A DNA stretch of 64,000 bases from DATBLE01 sp963719325. Its GTDB lineage: Bacteria > Actinomycetota > Thermoleophilia > Gaiellales > Gaiellaceae. Both the position numbers and the translations under genes were made by a program. The notes under the pieces were generated by a model, which did not search any database, had not been told where the DNA came from, and saw only the letters and a program-made list of their open reading frames with translations. Positions 28,924-37,420 of the stretch are shown here, piece by piece (the first letter of the stretch is position 1; every line of letters starts with the position of its first letter). The DNA is taken from positions 1 through 64,000 of the forward strand of contig CAVRBW010000024.1 in NCBI GenBank assembly GCA_963719325.1, written 5' to 3'.

Positions 28924-31161
28924 GTGGCAGTGGGCGCGGCGACGTGGGACGGCATTCTCGCCGGAGAGGAGCTCGCGTACCTGACCGACGAGGCGGCCCG
29001 TGAGGCCCGGACCGCTCCGTTCCCGGACGACGTGCACCCGAAGGTGCGTGCGGCGCTGGAGGCGCGCGGCGTCGATCGGCTCTACGAGCATCAGGCGGAG
29101 GCCTGGGACCTCGCGGCGCGCGGCAAGCACGTTGCCGTCGTCACCGGCACCGCGAGCGGCAAGTCGCTGGCGTTCAACCTCCCCGTCCTCGACGCCCTCG
29201 CCCGTGAGCCGAAGCGGCGTGCGATCTACCTCTATCCGACCAAGGCGCTCGCTCAGGATCAGCTGCGCTCGATCGCCGCGCTGCAGCCCCCCCGCGTCCG
29301 CGCCGCGATCTACGACGGCGACACGGAGGTCGAACGCCGCTGGCAGATCCGCAAGTGGTCGAACCTCATCCTCTCGAACCCGGACATGCTCCACGTCGGC
29401 GTGCTGCCGCACCACGACCGCTGGGGCGACGTGCTCACCAACCTCGCCTACGTCGTCGTCGACGAGGCGCACGTCTACCGCGGCGTCTTCGGCTCGCACG
29501 TCGGAAACGTCCTGCGACGACTGCGCAGGGTCGCCCGGATCTACGGTGCCGACCCGCAGTTCCTCCTCGCCTCCGCCACGATCGCGAACCCCGGTGACCT
29601 CGCCCGATCGCTGCTCGGGCTCGACGTCACCGTGATCGGCGACGACGCGGCGCCACGCGCGGAGCGGACGATCGCGCTCTGGAACCCGCCGCTGGTCGAC
29701 GAAGAGCTCGGCCTGCGCGCGAGTGCCCTCGGCGAGGCGTCACGGCTGATGGCCGAGCTCGTCTCGCGCGGGCTGCGGACGCTGTGCTTCGCGAAGAGCC
29801 GGAAGTCGGCCGAGCTGATTCACCGCTTCACGGCCGACCGCCTCGGCCGTGAGTACCGCACCCGGCTCTCGCCGTACCGAGCCGGCTACACGCCCGCCCA
29901 GCGACGCGAGATCGAGCAGCGACTCGCCGCCGGGGAGCTCCTCGGCGTGGCCGCCACGGACGCGCTCGAGCTCGGCATCGACATCGGCCTGCTCGATTGC
30001 GTGATCTCGACCGGATTCCCGGGCACGATCGCGAGCCTCCGCCAGCAGTGGGGACGGGCCGGCCGCCGCGGCCACGGGCTCGCGGTGCTCGTCGCGAGCG
30101 AGGACGCGCTCGACCAGTACTTCATGCGCGAGCCGGAGACGCTGCTGGGTCGGCGAGTGGAGGCGGCGATTCTCGACCATACGAACCCGCGCGTCCTCGA
30201 CGGGCACGTGCGAGCAGCCGCGTTCGAGGCGCCGCTCGACGACGCCGACCGTTCGGTGCTCGGCGATTCGGCGCTCGAGCGGGCGGCGCTGCTCCCGGAG
30301 CTCCGGCAAACGCCGGCCGGCTTCGTCTGGGCGGGCCGCGACTACCCGGCCGCACGCGTCCCGCTGCGCTCGACCAGCCAGGATTCGTTCTCCGTGATCG
30401 ACACCACGACGGGCTCGGTGCTCGGCCTCGTCGAACGGGAGCGGGCGTACTCGACGGTCCACGACGGCGCGGTGTACCTGCACCTCGGGGAGGCCTACCG
30501 GGTGACCGCGCTCGACCTGGACGCCCGCCAGGCCCTCGTTTCGCCCTTCGCCGGCGATCTCTACACGCAGGCCAAGAAGGACACGACCACGGCGATCGAC
30601 CACGCCGAGCGCACGGAGAAGCGCCTGGGCCTCGAGCTCAACTGGGGTGCCGTGTTCGTCACCGAGCAGGTCGTCGCGTACCAGCTCAAGAAGGCCTCGA
30701 CCCAGGAGACCCTCGATCTCGTCGGGCTCGACCTTCCGGAGACGACCTTCGATACCGAGGCGGTCTGGTTCTGTCCGGAGCCGTGGATGCTCGAGGGGCT
30801 CGAGCGCATGCCGAAGCTGCTCAGCAGCCTGCACGCGGCCGAGCACGCCCTGATCGCGCTGCTGCCGCTCTGGGCGATGTGCGACCGCTGGGACATCGGC
30901 GGCCTGTCGACGAACACCCACTTCCAGACGGGGCGCCCGACGATCTTCGTCTACGACGGCCACCCAGGCGGGGTCGGGATTACGGAACGCGGCTTCGAGG
31001 CCTTCGAGGGCTGGGTCGAAGACACGGCGAAGCTGATCGCCGGCTGCCCCTGCGAGAAGGGTTGCCCATCGTGCGTTCAGTCCCCCAAGTGCGGCAACCT
31101 GAACGACATGCTCGACAAGGCCGGCGCGCTCGACCTGCTCCGACGATTGCTGTCGAGCTAG
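28924..31161 (+). CDS. DEAD/DEAH helicase with DUF1998 domain (MrfA-like)
   Basis: A 745-residue superfamily-2 helicase. Q-motif YEHQAEAW, Walker A VTGTASGKS, DEAH box VVVDEAHVYRG, SAT motif LLASATIAN, and motif VI QQWGRAGRRGHG. The C-terminal DUF1998 domain ends with a cysteine cluster (CPCEKGCPSC...KC, about residues 708-723) that binds metal in Bacillus MrfA, a helicase that excises mitomycin adducts together with the nuclease MrfB. No MrfB-like nuclease gene is adjacent. Length matches MrfA. The GTG at 28924 is preferred to longer frames that run through the ABM gene. The stop shares CTAG with the convergent uspA. Confidence 0.88.
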   Translation: MAVGAATWDGILAGEELAYLTDEAAREARTAPFPDDVHPKVRAALEARGVDRLYEHQAEAWDLAARGKHVAVVTGTASGKSLAFNLPVLDALAREPKRRAIYLYPTKALAQDQLRSIAALQPPRVRAAIYDGDTEVERRWQIRKWSNLILSNPDMLHVGVLPHHDRWGDVLTNLAYVVVDEAHVYRGVFGSHVGNVLRRLRRVARIYGADPQFLLASATIANPGDLARSLLGLDVTVIGDDAAPRAERTIALWNPPLVDEELGLRASALGEASRLMAELVSRGLRTLCFAKSRKSAELIHRFTADRLGREYRTRLSPYRAGYTPAQRREIEQRLAAGELLGVAATDALELGIDIGLLDCVISTGFPGTIASLRQQWGRAGRRGHGLAVLVASEDALDQYFMREPETLLGRRVEAAILDHTNPRVLDGHVRAAAFEAPLDDADRSVLGDSALERAALLPELRQTPAGFVWAGRDYPAARVPLRSTSQDSFSVIDTTTGSVLGLVERERAYSTVHDGAVYLHLGEAYRVTALDLDARQALVSPFAGDLYTQAKKDTTTAIDHAERTEKRLGLELNWGAVFVTEQVVAYQLKKASTQETLDLVGLDLPETTFDTEAVWFCPEPWMLEGLERMPKLLSSLHAAEHALIALLPLWAMCDRWDIGGLSTNTHFQTGRPTIFVYDGHPGGVGITERGFEAFEGWVEDTAKLIAGCPCEKGCPSCVQSPKCGNLNDMLDKAGALDLLRRLLSS

Positions 31162-31631
31162 CCGAGAGGCGCAGCGACGACGAGCACGCGGCAGCTCGCC
31201 TTCCGCAGCACGTACTGGACCGTTCGCCCGAAGGCCGGCGCCTGCTTGCTCGACCGCCGGCGGCGCCGGGCACCGACCACGATCAGCTCGAACTCGTCCG
31301 CATCCAGTTGCTCGACGATCGCCACGGCGGCGTCACGCGCCCGCACGCTGTGCGCAACGACCGCCACGCCGTACGCATCCGCGAGCGACTCCGCTCGCGC
31401 GAGCAGCCTGCGCGCGTCTTCCTCCTCGTCCTTCATGTGCGCGTCCAGGGGAAGCAGAGACGGAATCTCGATCACCGCCAGCGCGGTGATGGAGGCGTGG
31501 CGCTCGGCCGCCAGCTTGCAGGCAGCCCCCATCGCCCGCTCCGACTGGGGGTCGTCGACCATCGGCACGAGCAGCTTGCGATAGCCCCGATCGACGTGCG
31601 CGACCCGGCGGGGAAGCGCGCGCGCGGCCAT
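31158..31631 (-). CDS. Universal stress protein (UspA family)
   Basis: A 157-residue Usp-fold protein: KLLVPMVDDPQSERAM at the start, ALAVIEIP, and a C-terminal region VVGARRRR...FGRTVQYVLRKASCRVLVV. The ATP-binding G-x2-G-x9-G-S/T motif is degenerate (Gly-Ala-Arg-Arg and Gly-Arg-Thr), so nucleotide binding is uncertain. Its promoter carries the same phased direct repeats as the kdpD/permease intergenic region, so it is probably in the same regulon. In classical KdpD a Usp domain is fused to the kinase; here the kinase lacks it and a separate Usp gene lies two genes away. Confidence 0.85.
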   Translation of the reverse strand: MAARALPRRVAHVDRGYRKLLVPMVDDPQSERAMGAACKLAAERHASITALAVIEIPSLLPLDAHMKDEEEDARRLLARAESLADAYGVAVVAHSVRARDAAVAIVEQLDADEFELIVVGARRRRRSSKQAPAFGRTVQYVLRKASCRVLVVAAPLG

Positions 31632-31637
31632 GCCTCC

Positions 31638-31643
31638 ACGCTA
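31638..31643 (-). promoter_or_regulatory. Leaderless-type -10 box of uspA
   Basis: TAGCGT on the minus strand ends 6 nt before the ATG at 31631. The region where a -35 would sit has no consensus, and the phased repeats begin just upstream, as at activator-dependent promoters. Confidence 0.5.
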
Positions 31644-31665
31644 GAGCGCACCCCGCGAAGCGGCC

Positions 31666-31704
31666 CTTAAGGTACCGCGGTGACGTCTCAAGACGGTCTT
31701 AAGA
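31666..31704. promoter_or_regulatory. Phased direct-repeat operator upstream of uspA (KdpE-type candidate)
   Basis: CTCAAGA at 31687-31693 and CTTAAGA at 31698-31704 start exactly 11 bp apart, one helical turn; a further CTTAAGG lies at 31666. The same pair, in the opposite order, occurs at 33754-33771. Eleven-bp direct repeats are the usual binding geometry of OmpR/PhoB-class regulators such as KdpE. The right half overlaps the kdpE stop codon. Confidence 0.6.
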
Positions 31705-32388
31705 CGTCTGTGGATTGACGAGGCGGTACCCGACCCCGGGCTGGTTGAGGAGGTACCGCGGCCGGGCGGGGTCGGGCTCGATCTTCCGGCGGAGCTGGGA
31801 GACGTAGACGTGTAGGTAGTTGGACTCGCCGCCGTAGGCCGGACCCCAGATCTCTCGGAGAATCGCCGGGTGCGTGAGCAGCTTGCCCTCGTTGCGGGCC
31901 ATCAGTCCGAGTAGCGCATATTCGATCGGGGTCAGCGAGATCGGATCGCCTGCCATCGTCACCGTCCGCTTCTCGAGGTCGATCTTCAGCTCCCCGATCT
32001 CGAGCACGGGACGGCCGGAAGGCACCGTCCGCCGGAGCACCGCCCGAAGGCGCGCGAGCAGCTCGTCGCCGCTGAAAGGCTTCGTGACGTAGTCGTCGGC
32101 GCCGGCGTCCAGCGCCGCGATCTTCTCCCGTTCGTCTCCGACGGCCGAGAGAACGACGATCGGAGCCGAGCTCCAGGTCCGGAGCTCGCGACAGACGTCG
32201 GTGCCGTCGCCGTCGGGAAGGACGAGATCGAGGATGACCGCCGCCGGCGGGCGCATCGCCGCTCTGGCCACGGCGTCCTGGGCGGTCGCAGCCGTCTCGA
32301 CGGCGTAACCCGCTGTCCGCAGTTTCATCTGCACCGCCCGGAGGATCTGCGGCTCGTCGTCGACGACGAGAATCCTCGCCCTGCTCAT
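31699..32388 (-). CDS. kdpE: KdpE-like OmpR-family response regulator
   Basis: A 229-residue two-component regulator. Receiver domain (about 1-120) with the acidic pair Asp10-Asp11, phosphorylated Asp54 in VILDLVLPDGDG and the conserved Lys in DDYVTKPF. C-terminal OmpR-type winged helix (about 130-228) with LTPIEYALLGLMARNEGKLLTH and VYVSQLRRKIEPDP. RYLLNQPGVGYRLV is characteristic of KdpE. The ATG at 32388 overlaps the kinase stop (ATGA). Predicted to bind the 11-bp-phased repeats at both ends of this locus. Confidence 0.92.
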   Translation of the reverse strand: MSRARILVVDDEPQILRAVQMKLRTAGYAVETAATAQDAVARAAMRPPAAVILDLVLPDGDGTDVCRELRTWSSAPIVVLSAVGDEREKIAALDAGADDYVTKPFSGDELLARLRAVLRRTVPSGRPVLEIGELKIDLEKRTVTMAGDPISLTPIEYALLGLMARNEGKLLTHPAILREIWGPAYGGESNYLHVYVSQLRRKIEPDPARPRYLLNQPGVGYRLVNPQTS

Positions 32389-33722
32389 ACGCTCACCGGA
32401 ATCGGGGCCGCGGGCAGCGCGAGCGCAAACACCGCGCCTCTCCCCGGCTCGGAATCGACCCACAGACGGCCCGCATTCACCTGTGCGAATCCGCGCGCAA
32501 TCGCCAGCCCGAGTCCAGAGCCGCGCTCGCCGCCGCCCGTGCCTTGCCGGAACGGCGCGAAGATCATCTCCTGCTCGTCCCGGGCGATCCCCGGCCCGCG
32601 ATCGACGACGCGTACGACGACGTCTCCGTTCGCCGGCTCGGCTCGAATCTCGACCGGGTCGGCCGGCGACGAGTGCTGAAGGGCGTTCTCCAGCAGGTTG
32701 ACGAGGACCCGTTCGAGCTGCGCAGCGTCGACGCGGACTGTCAGAGGCTCCTCCGGCAGGACGACGACCACTCGATTGCTGTCCGGGCCGATCGCCTCGA
32801 GCGCCTGAGCGACGAGCCCGTCGACGGCCCAGAGCTCGAAGACCGGAGCGGCGGCGTCGGCCTCGAGACGCGACAGGTCGAGCAGGTTTCCGACCAACCG
32901 ATCGAGCCGCCGCGTCTCCGCATGGATGGAGGCGAGCAGCTCCTCACGGTCGGCGACCGAGAGCGCTTCCTCCGGCACGGAGAGGAGCTCGCTCGCCGTG
33001 CTGATCGCCGTCAGCGGGGAGCGCAGGTCGTGACTGACCGACCGCAACACCGCAGTCTTCACGACGTCGCTGCGACTCAGCTCCTCTCGCTCGATCGCCG
33101 TCGCGAGCAAGAACGCGAGGCCCGCCACTACCCGACGCGTGACTGCAGGATCAGGGCGGCCGTCGAGAAAGAGCCGCCCGACGTATCGAGCCCCTGCGCG
33201 AAGATCGTGCGCCTGCTCGTCGGGATCCGGCTCACGAGCGTCCCCGAGCTCGACCCAGCAGTGAGACACACGGAGGAGGTCGGCCGCCCGGATCGCGATC
33301 TCGCCGAGCAGCGGCGCGACCTGGGGCCGCTCGAGCAGCATCGCGGACACCTCGGCGGCAAAGGCAGCCTCGCGGCGTTGCTGCTCCGCCTCGGCGGCCC
33401 GCCGGCGCGCCCGCGTCGCCAGGCCGCTCACGCTGACGGCACTGACGAGGTACACGGCCAAGGCAACCCAGTTCTCGGACTCTGAAAGGTGGAACGTGTG
33501 CCGGGGGGGCAGGAAGAGCCAGTTGAACGCGAGCATGCTGACAACCGAGACGGCGGTGGCAAAGGGCAATCCCCACAGCGCCGCGACCGGTAGCACCGCG
33601 AACAGGTAGAGCACGCCGAGGCTGAGCACGGGAGCGACCGGCCGGAGCGCGTACACGGCACCCGAGACGACCGCGACCGCGGCCAGGCTCGCCAGCGACG
33701 CGACCACGACTCGAGCGTTCAT
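32385..33722 (-). CDS. KdpD-like sensor histidine kinase lacking the N-terminal KdpD/Usp domains
   Basis: A 445-residue membrane kinase. Four hydrophobic segments in residues 5-100 form the DUF4118 KdpD membrane module (NWLFLPPRHTFHLSE is diagnostic). A GAF-like stretch (about 120-215), HisKA with His231 in SVSHDLRSPLTAIS, and a HATPase with NLLENALQHS, DRGPGI and GSGLGLAI follow. E. coli KdpD is about 900 residues with N-terminal KdpD and Usp domains; both are absent here. ATG at 33722 follows a TATGCT box by 6 nt. Probable signal: low K+ or osmotic state. No kdpFABC is in the window; the divergent KimA-like permease is the likely target. Confidence 0.9.
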   Translation of the reverse strand: MNARVVVASLASLAAVAVVSGAVYALRPVAPVLSLGVLYLFAVLPVAALWGLPFATAVSVVSMLAFNWLFLPPRHTFHLSESENWVALAVYLVSAVSVSGLATRARRRAAEAEQQRREAAFAAEVSAMLLERPQVAPLLGEIAIRAADLLRVSHCWVELGDAREPDPDEQAHDLRAGARYVGRLFLDGRPDPAVTRRVVAGLAFLLATAIEREELSRSDVVKTAVLRSVSHDLRSPLTAISTASELLSVPEEALSVADREELLASIHAETRRLDRLVGNLLDLSRLEADAAAPVFELWAVDGLVAQALEAIGPDSNRVVVVLPEEPLTVRVDAAQLERVLVNLLENALQHSSPADPVEIRAEPANGDVVVRVVDRGPGIARDEQEMIFAPFRQGTGGGERGSGLGLAIARGFAQVNAGRLWVDSEPGRGAVFALALPAAPIPVSV

Positions 33723-33728
33723 GGCCAG

Positions 33729-33734
33729 AGCATA
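33729..33734 (-). promoter_or_regulatory. Leaderless-type -10 box of kdpDE
   Basis: TATGCT on the minus strand ends exactly 6 nt before the ATG at 33722. The phased repeats begin about 20 bp upstream, overlapping the -35 position. Confidence 0.5.
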
Positions 33735-33753
33735 GGCCTGCGGGCGAGCTCGG

Positions 33754-33771
33754 CTTAAGAACGTCTCAAGA
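33754..33771. promoter_or_regulatory. Phased direct-repeat operator between kdpD and the permease
   Basis: CTTAAGA at 33754-33760 and CTCAAGA at 33765-33771 are 11 bp apart start to start, the same half-sites as at 31687-31704. The site serves two divergent promoters: next to the kdpD -35 position, and at about -50 to -66 from the permease start. Confidence 0.6.
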
Positions 33772-33807
33772 TCGCGGCGGGAGCTTCTGGCACCGAATCG
33801 GCGCCAC

Positions 33808-33813
33808 TAGCGT
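33808..33813 (+). promoter_or_regulatory. -10 box of the KimA-like permease gene
   Basis: TAGCGT, 12 nt before the GTG at 33826, giving a leader of roughly 5-6 nt if initiation is at the usual distance. Confidence 0.4.
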
Positions 33814-33825
33814 GACGCCCGGGAG

Positions 33826-36141
33826 GTGTCGAACCTGGGTGGTATTCACGAACCGCCGCTGCGGGCGGCACATGCGGAGCGGCCGGACCGGATCGAGGCC
33901 CTCAAGCGTGCCCTGATCGGTCGGCCCCGGTCGGGGACGGAGATGGACGAGACGCTCCTCTCGAAGAAGCTCGCGCTGCCGGTCTTCGCGTCGGACCCCC
34001 TCTCGTCGGTGGCGTACGCGACCGAGTCGGGCCTCGTCGTCCTCGTTGCCGCCTCGGCGGCCGCCGCCAGCCGCATCCTCCCGATCTCGTTCGTGATTGC
34101 GGCCCTGCTCGCGATCGTCATCCTCTCGTATCGCCAGACGGTGCGTGCGTACGAGACGAGCGGCGGCGCCTACGTCGTCGCCAAGGACAACCTGGGAACG
34201 CTGCCGAGCCTGATCGCCGCCGCCGCCCTCCTCGTCGACTACATCCTCACCGTCGCGGTCTCAGTCGCCGCCGGGATCCTTGCAATCACGTCGCTGGCAC
34301 CCTCGGTCGCGTCGCACAAGGTCGCTCTCTGCCTCGCCGCGGTGGCGTTGCTCACGGTCGTCAACCTGCGCGGCGTCCGAGAGTCCGGAATCGCCTTCGC
34401 GCTTCCGACCTACTCGTTCGTGGTCGCGATGTACGTGATGGTCGCGTTCGGAGTCGGCAAGTGCGTCGCAGGGAGCTGCGCGCAAGCGGTGGTTCCCGAT
34501 CCAGTCGCGATGGGCTCCGGCGCGATCGGCGTGTTCCTGCTCGTTCGGACTTTCGCATCCGGAGCCGTCGCGCTGACGGGCGTCGAAGCGATCTCGAACG
34601 GCGTGGGGGCATTCCGACCCCCGAAGGGACGGAACGCGGCCACGACGCTCGGGGTGCTCGGGGCCATCTCGATCACGCTGTTCCTCGGGGTCTCCTACCT
34701 CACCGTGCGGATGCACGCGCGCCCGAGCGACACCGTCTCGCTCGTGTCCGAGATCGCGCGGGCGACCTTCCCGGCGGGCTCGCCCGGCTCGTTCATGTAC
34801 TACGCCGTCCAGATTCTCACCTTCGCGATCCTGGTCCTCGCGGCGAACACCTCCTACCAGGGCTTCCCGCGCCTGGCCGCCGTGCTCGCCCAGGATCGGT
34901 TCTTCCCGCGCCAGTTCGTCAATCTCGGCGACCGCCTCGTCTACTCGAATGGAATCATCGTCCTCGCCGGCCTGGCGTCGCTCCTGATCTGGATCTTCGA
35001 CGCCGACGTGATCGCGCTGATCCACCTCTACGTCGTCGGGGTCTTCACCGCCTTCACGCTCTCGCAAGCCGGCATGGTCCGCTACTGGCGCCGCTACAAG
35101 CAGCCCGGCTGGCGACGCCGGGCGGCGATCAACGGCGTCGGCGGGGTCACGACGGGCGTCGTCACGCTGCTCGTCATCCAGGCGAAGTTCCTTGCCGGCG
35201 CGTGGATGGTGACGATCGCGGTGCCGACCCTGATCGGAGTCTTCTTCCTGATCAACCGCCACTACCGCAAGGTCGCGCGCCGCCTGCGCGCCGGGGTCGC
35301 CGCCGTCGTCGCCGCTCCGCCGGCGACCAACCAGGTCGTCCTGTACGTCGAGTCGTTCGACACCGCTCTGCGCGAGGCGGTCTGGTACGCCCGCCAGATC
35401 GCCGGCCACGACTTCCGGGCGATCCACGTCCCCGGTCCTCATACGGACACCGGAATCCGTCCCCGGTTCCGTCAGCTGACCGACGTTCGGCCCGACCTGG
35501 AGATTGTCAGGCCAGAGGCCGGCCGGGCTGACGCGGTGATCGACTACCTCTGGGCGCTGCCGCGCGGAGAGTCGAACTTCGTCACCGCAATCATTCCCGA
35601 GAGCTTCCGGCGGCCCTCGCTGACGGCGGCGCTCGCGCACCGGATGCAGTTCTCGCTCAAGGTGCGTCTGCTCGCGGAGCCCGGCGTGGTGATCAGCGAC
35701 GTACCTGTTCTCGCACGGAGGGCACCCGCGTGGCAGCCGCCCAAGCGCGCAGTCTGTCGCGTACTCGTCTCCGGGTCGCACGCAGCCTCCATGCGCGCCG
35801 TCAACTACGCGAGCGCGCTCGGGCTCCCCGACACGACTGCGCTCTTCTTCGCCTTCGACTCCGACGAGGTCGAGCGGATCGAGACCGAGTGGGAGCTACG
35901 CCCGATGCCGATCCCGCTCGAGGTCGAGCAGGCGCACTTCCGCGACCTCGGCGACCCGCTGCTCCGGTACCTCCGCCAGATCACGGCAGATCCAGACACG
36001 GTCGCGGTCGTGGTCATGCCCGAGCTGATCTTCAGCGGCCCGCAGCGGCTCCTGCACAACCAGCGGGCCCTCTACATCAAACGGCTGCTTCTGTTCGAGC
36101 CACGTGTGATCCTGACCAGCGTTCCCTACCGACTCAGCTGA
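33826..36141 (+). CDS. KimA-like APC-superfamily potassium permease
   Basis: A 771-residue membrane protein. After about 50 residues comes the family start KKLALPVFASDPLSSVAYATE, then about 12 membrane segments to near residue 490 (for example SFVIAALLAIVILSYRQTV and ITLFLGVSYLTVRMH), then about 280 cytosolic residues. This matches KimA/YdaO K+ importers. Context supports K+ transport: it is divergent from kdpDE and shares their operator. The GTG at 33826 retains the conserved RALIGRP segment; the SD-like GGGAGG abuts it, and an ATG at 33943 with better spacing would lose that segment. No c-di-AMP riboswitch fits in the 103-bp gap. Confidence 0.85.
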   Translation: MSNLGGIHEPPLRAAHAERPDRIEALKRALIGRPRSGTEMDETLLSKKLALPVFASDPLSSVAYATESGLVVLVAASAAAASRILPISFVIAALLAIVILSYRQTVRAYETSGGAYVVAKDNLGTLPSLIAAAALLVDYILTVAVSVAAGILAITSLAPSVASHKVALCLAAVALLTVVNLRGVRESGIAFALPTYSFVVAMYVMVAFGVGKCVAGSCAQAVVPDPVAMGSGAIGVFLLVRTFASGAVALTGVEAISNGVGAFRPPKGRNAATTLGVLGAISITLFLGVSYLTVRMHARPSDTVSLVSEIARATFPAGSPGSFMYYAVQILTFAILVLAANTSYQGFPRLAAVLAQDRFFPRQFVNLGDRLVYSNGIIVLAGLASLLIWIFDADVIALIHLYVVGVFTAFTLSQAGMVRYWRRYKQPGWRRRAAINGVGGVTTGVVTLLVIQAKFLAGAWMVTIAVPTLIGVFFLINRHYRKVARRLRAGVAAVVAAPPATNQVVLYVESFDTALREAVWYARQIAGHDFRAIHVPGPHTDTGIRPRFRQLTDVRPDLEIVRPEAGRADAVIDYLWALPRGESNFVTAIIPESFRRPSLTAALAHRMQFSLKVRLLAEPGVVISDVPVLARRAPAWQPPKRAVCRVLVSGSHAASMRAVNYASALGLPDTTALFFAFDSDEVERIETEWELRPMPIPLEVEQAHFRDLGDPLLRYLRQITADPDTVAVVVMPELIFSGPQRLLHNQRALYIKRLLLFEPRVILTSVPYRLS

Positions 36142-36157
36142 CCCCGCATGGCACCGT

Positions 36158-37420
36158 ATGGGCGTGAACCGCGAGGCGCGAGGAGGAACACTGATCGCCG
36201 GCGGCGGCTATGCCGGCTCGATGGTGGCACGGCTGCTCGGCCGCCGCGGCGCGACGATCGTCAGCCCCGAGAACTTCATGCTCTTCACGCCCCTGCTTCC
36301 GGAGGCCGCGTCGGGAACACTCGAGCCGCGGCATGTCGTCGTCCCCCTGAGGTTGATGTGCCCGCACGCCGAGCTCGTCCTCGGACGGATGACCGGCCTG
36401 GACGCCGAGCGCAAGGTCGTTACCGTGGATGCGCTCGACGGGCCGATCGAGCTCCGCTACGAGCAGCTCGTCGTCGCGCTCGGGTCCGTTTCCCGCGTTC
36501 TCCCGGTGCCGGGGCTCGCCGAGCACGGGCACGGATTCCGAGACCTCGCGGACGCGATCGCGCTCCGCAACCACGTGCTTCGCCGGCTCGAGGCCGCCGA
36601 CGCAGCGTCGACGCCCGAAGTCGCCGCACGCCACCTCGGCTTCGTCTTCGTCGGCGCGGGCTACGCGGGCGTCGAGGCGCTCGCCGAGCTCTCCGACCTC
36701 GTTCGAGATGCGCTGCGCCACTATCCGCGACTCCGTGCCGTACGCCAGCGTTGGGTTCTCGTCGATGCCGCGCCGAAGATCCTCCCGGAGATTCCATCGC
36801 GGCTCGGCGACTACGCGGCCGCGCAGCTCCAGCGCAGGGGCGTCGAGATCCACGTCTCGACGCGACTCGAATCCGCCGATGCGACCGGCGTGCTGCTCTC
36901 GGACGGCAGGCGGATCGAAAGCGGCACGCTCGTCTGGACCGCCGGGGTTCGCGCCAACCCGCTCCTGGGCGCGCTCGGCCTGCCGCTGGACGACCGCGGC
37001 CGCGTCGTCGTCGACGAGCACCTACGCGTCGAAGGCCACGGCGACGTCTGGGCGCTGGGCGACGGCGCGGCCGTCCCGAACCTGGCGACACCGGGCCGGC
37101 GCGACCCACCCACATCGCAGCACGCTCTCCGGCAGGCCCGCCGGCTCGCGCGGAACCTCACGGGCGACCCCGCGCCGTACCGGTACCGGATGCTCGGCCA
37201 GGTGGCGACGCTCGGCCGCTACAAGGGGATCGCCGACGTCTTCGGACTCCCGCTACGCGGGTTCCGGGGGTGGTTCGTCACGCGGACGTATCACCTCTAC
37301 CAACTTCCGCTCCTCTCGCGGAAGCTGCGCGTTCTCGTCGACTGGACCGTGGCGCTCTTCTTCCGGCGGGACATTGCCGAGCTGGGCCTGCTCGGCCACC
37401 CGCGGCGGCTGACGCCGTAA
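36158..37420 (+). CDS. ndh: Type II NADH dehydrogenase (NDH-2-like)
   Basis: A 420-residue FAD-dependent oxidoreductase that passes electrons from NADH to quinone at the inner membrane face without pumping. N-terminal FAD motif IAGGGYAGSMVARLL, the ALGS sheet VVALGSVSRVLPVPG, second dinucleotide motif FVFVGAGYAGVEALAEL (NADH), and WALGDGAAVP near the FAD. C-terminal YRYRMLGQVATLGRYKGIADVFG is typical, followed by amphipathic helices for membrane attachment. ATG at 36158, 16 bp after the permease gene. Its last 168 bp are antisense to the 3' end of the following gene. Confidence 0.88.
   Translation: MGVNREARGGTLIAGGGYAGSMVARLLGRRGATIVSPENFMLFTPLLPEAASGTLEPRHVVVPLRLMCPHAELVLGRMTGLDAERKVVTVDALDGPIELRYEQLVVALGSVSRVLPVPGLAEHGHGFRDLADAIALRNHVLRRLEAADAASTPEVAARHLGFVFVGAGYAGVEALAELSDLVRDALRHYPRLRAVRQRWVLVDAAPKILPEIPSRLGDYAAAQLQRRGVEIHVSTRLESADATGVLLSDGRRIESGTLVWTAGVRANPLLGALGLPLDDRGRVVVDEHLRVEGHGDVWALGDGAAVPNLATPGRRDPPTSQHALRQARRLARNLTGDPAPYRYRMLGQVATLGRYKGIADVFGLPLRGFRGWFVTRTYHLYQLPLLSRKLRVLVDWTVALFFRRDIAELGLLGHPRRLTP

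Noticed and set aside
33723..33825. c-di-AMP (ydaO) riboswitch expected before a KimA-type gene
   Set aside because: The gap is only 103 bp, holds two promoters and an operator, and shows none of the conserved ydaO motif.
37253..37420. Earlier stop for the GGDEF protein to avoid overlap with ndh
   Set aside because: The frame stays open to 37253 and there is no sign of an indel; a 168-bp antisense overlap of 3' ends is accepted.
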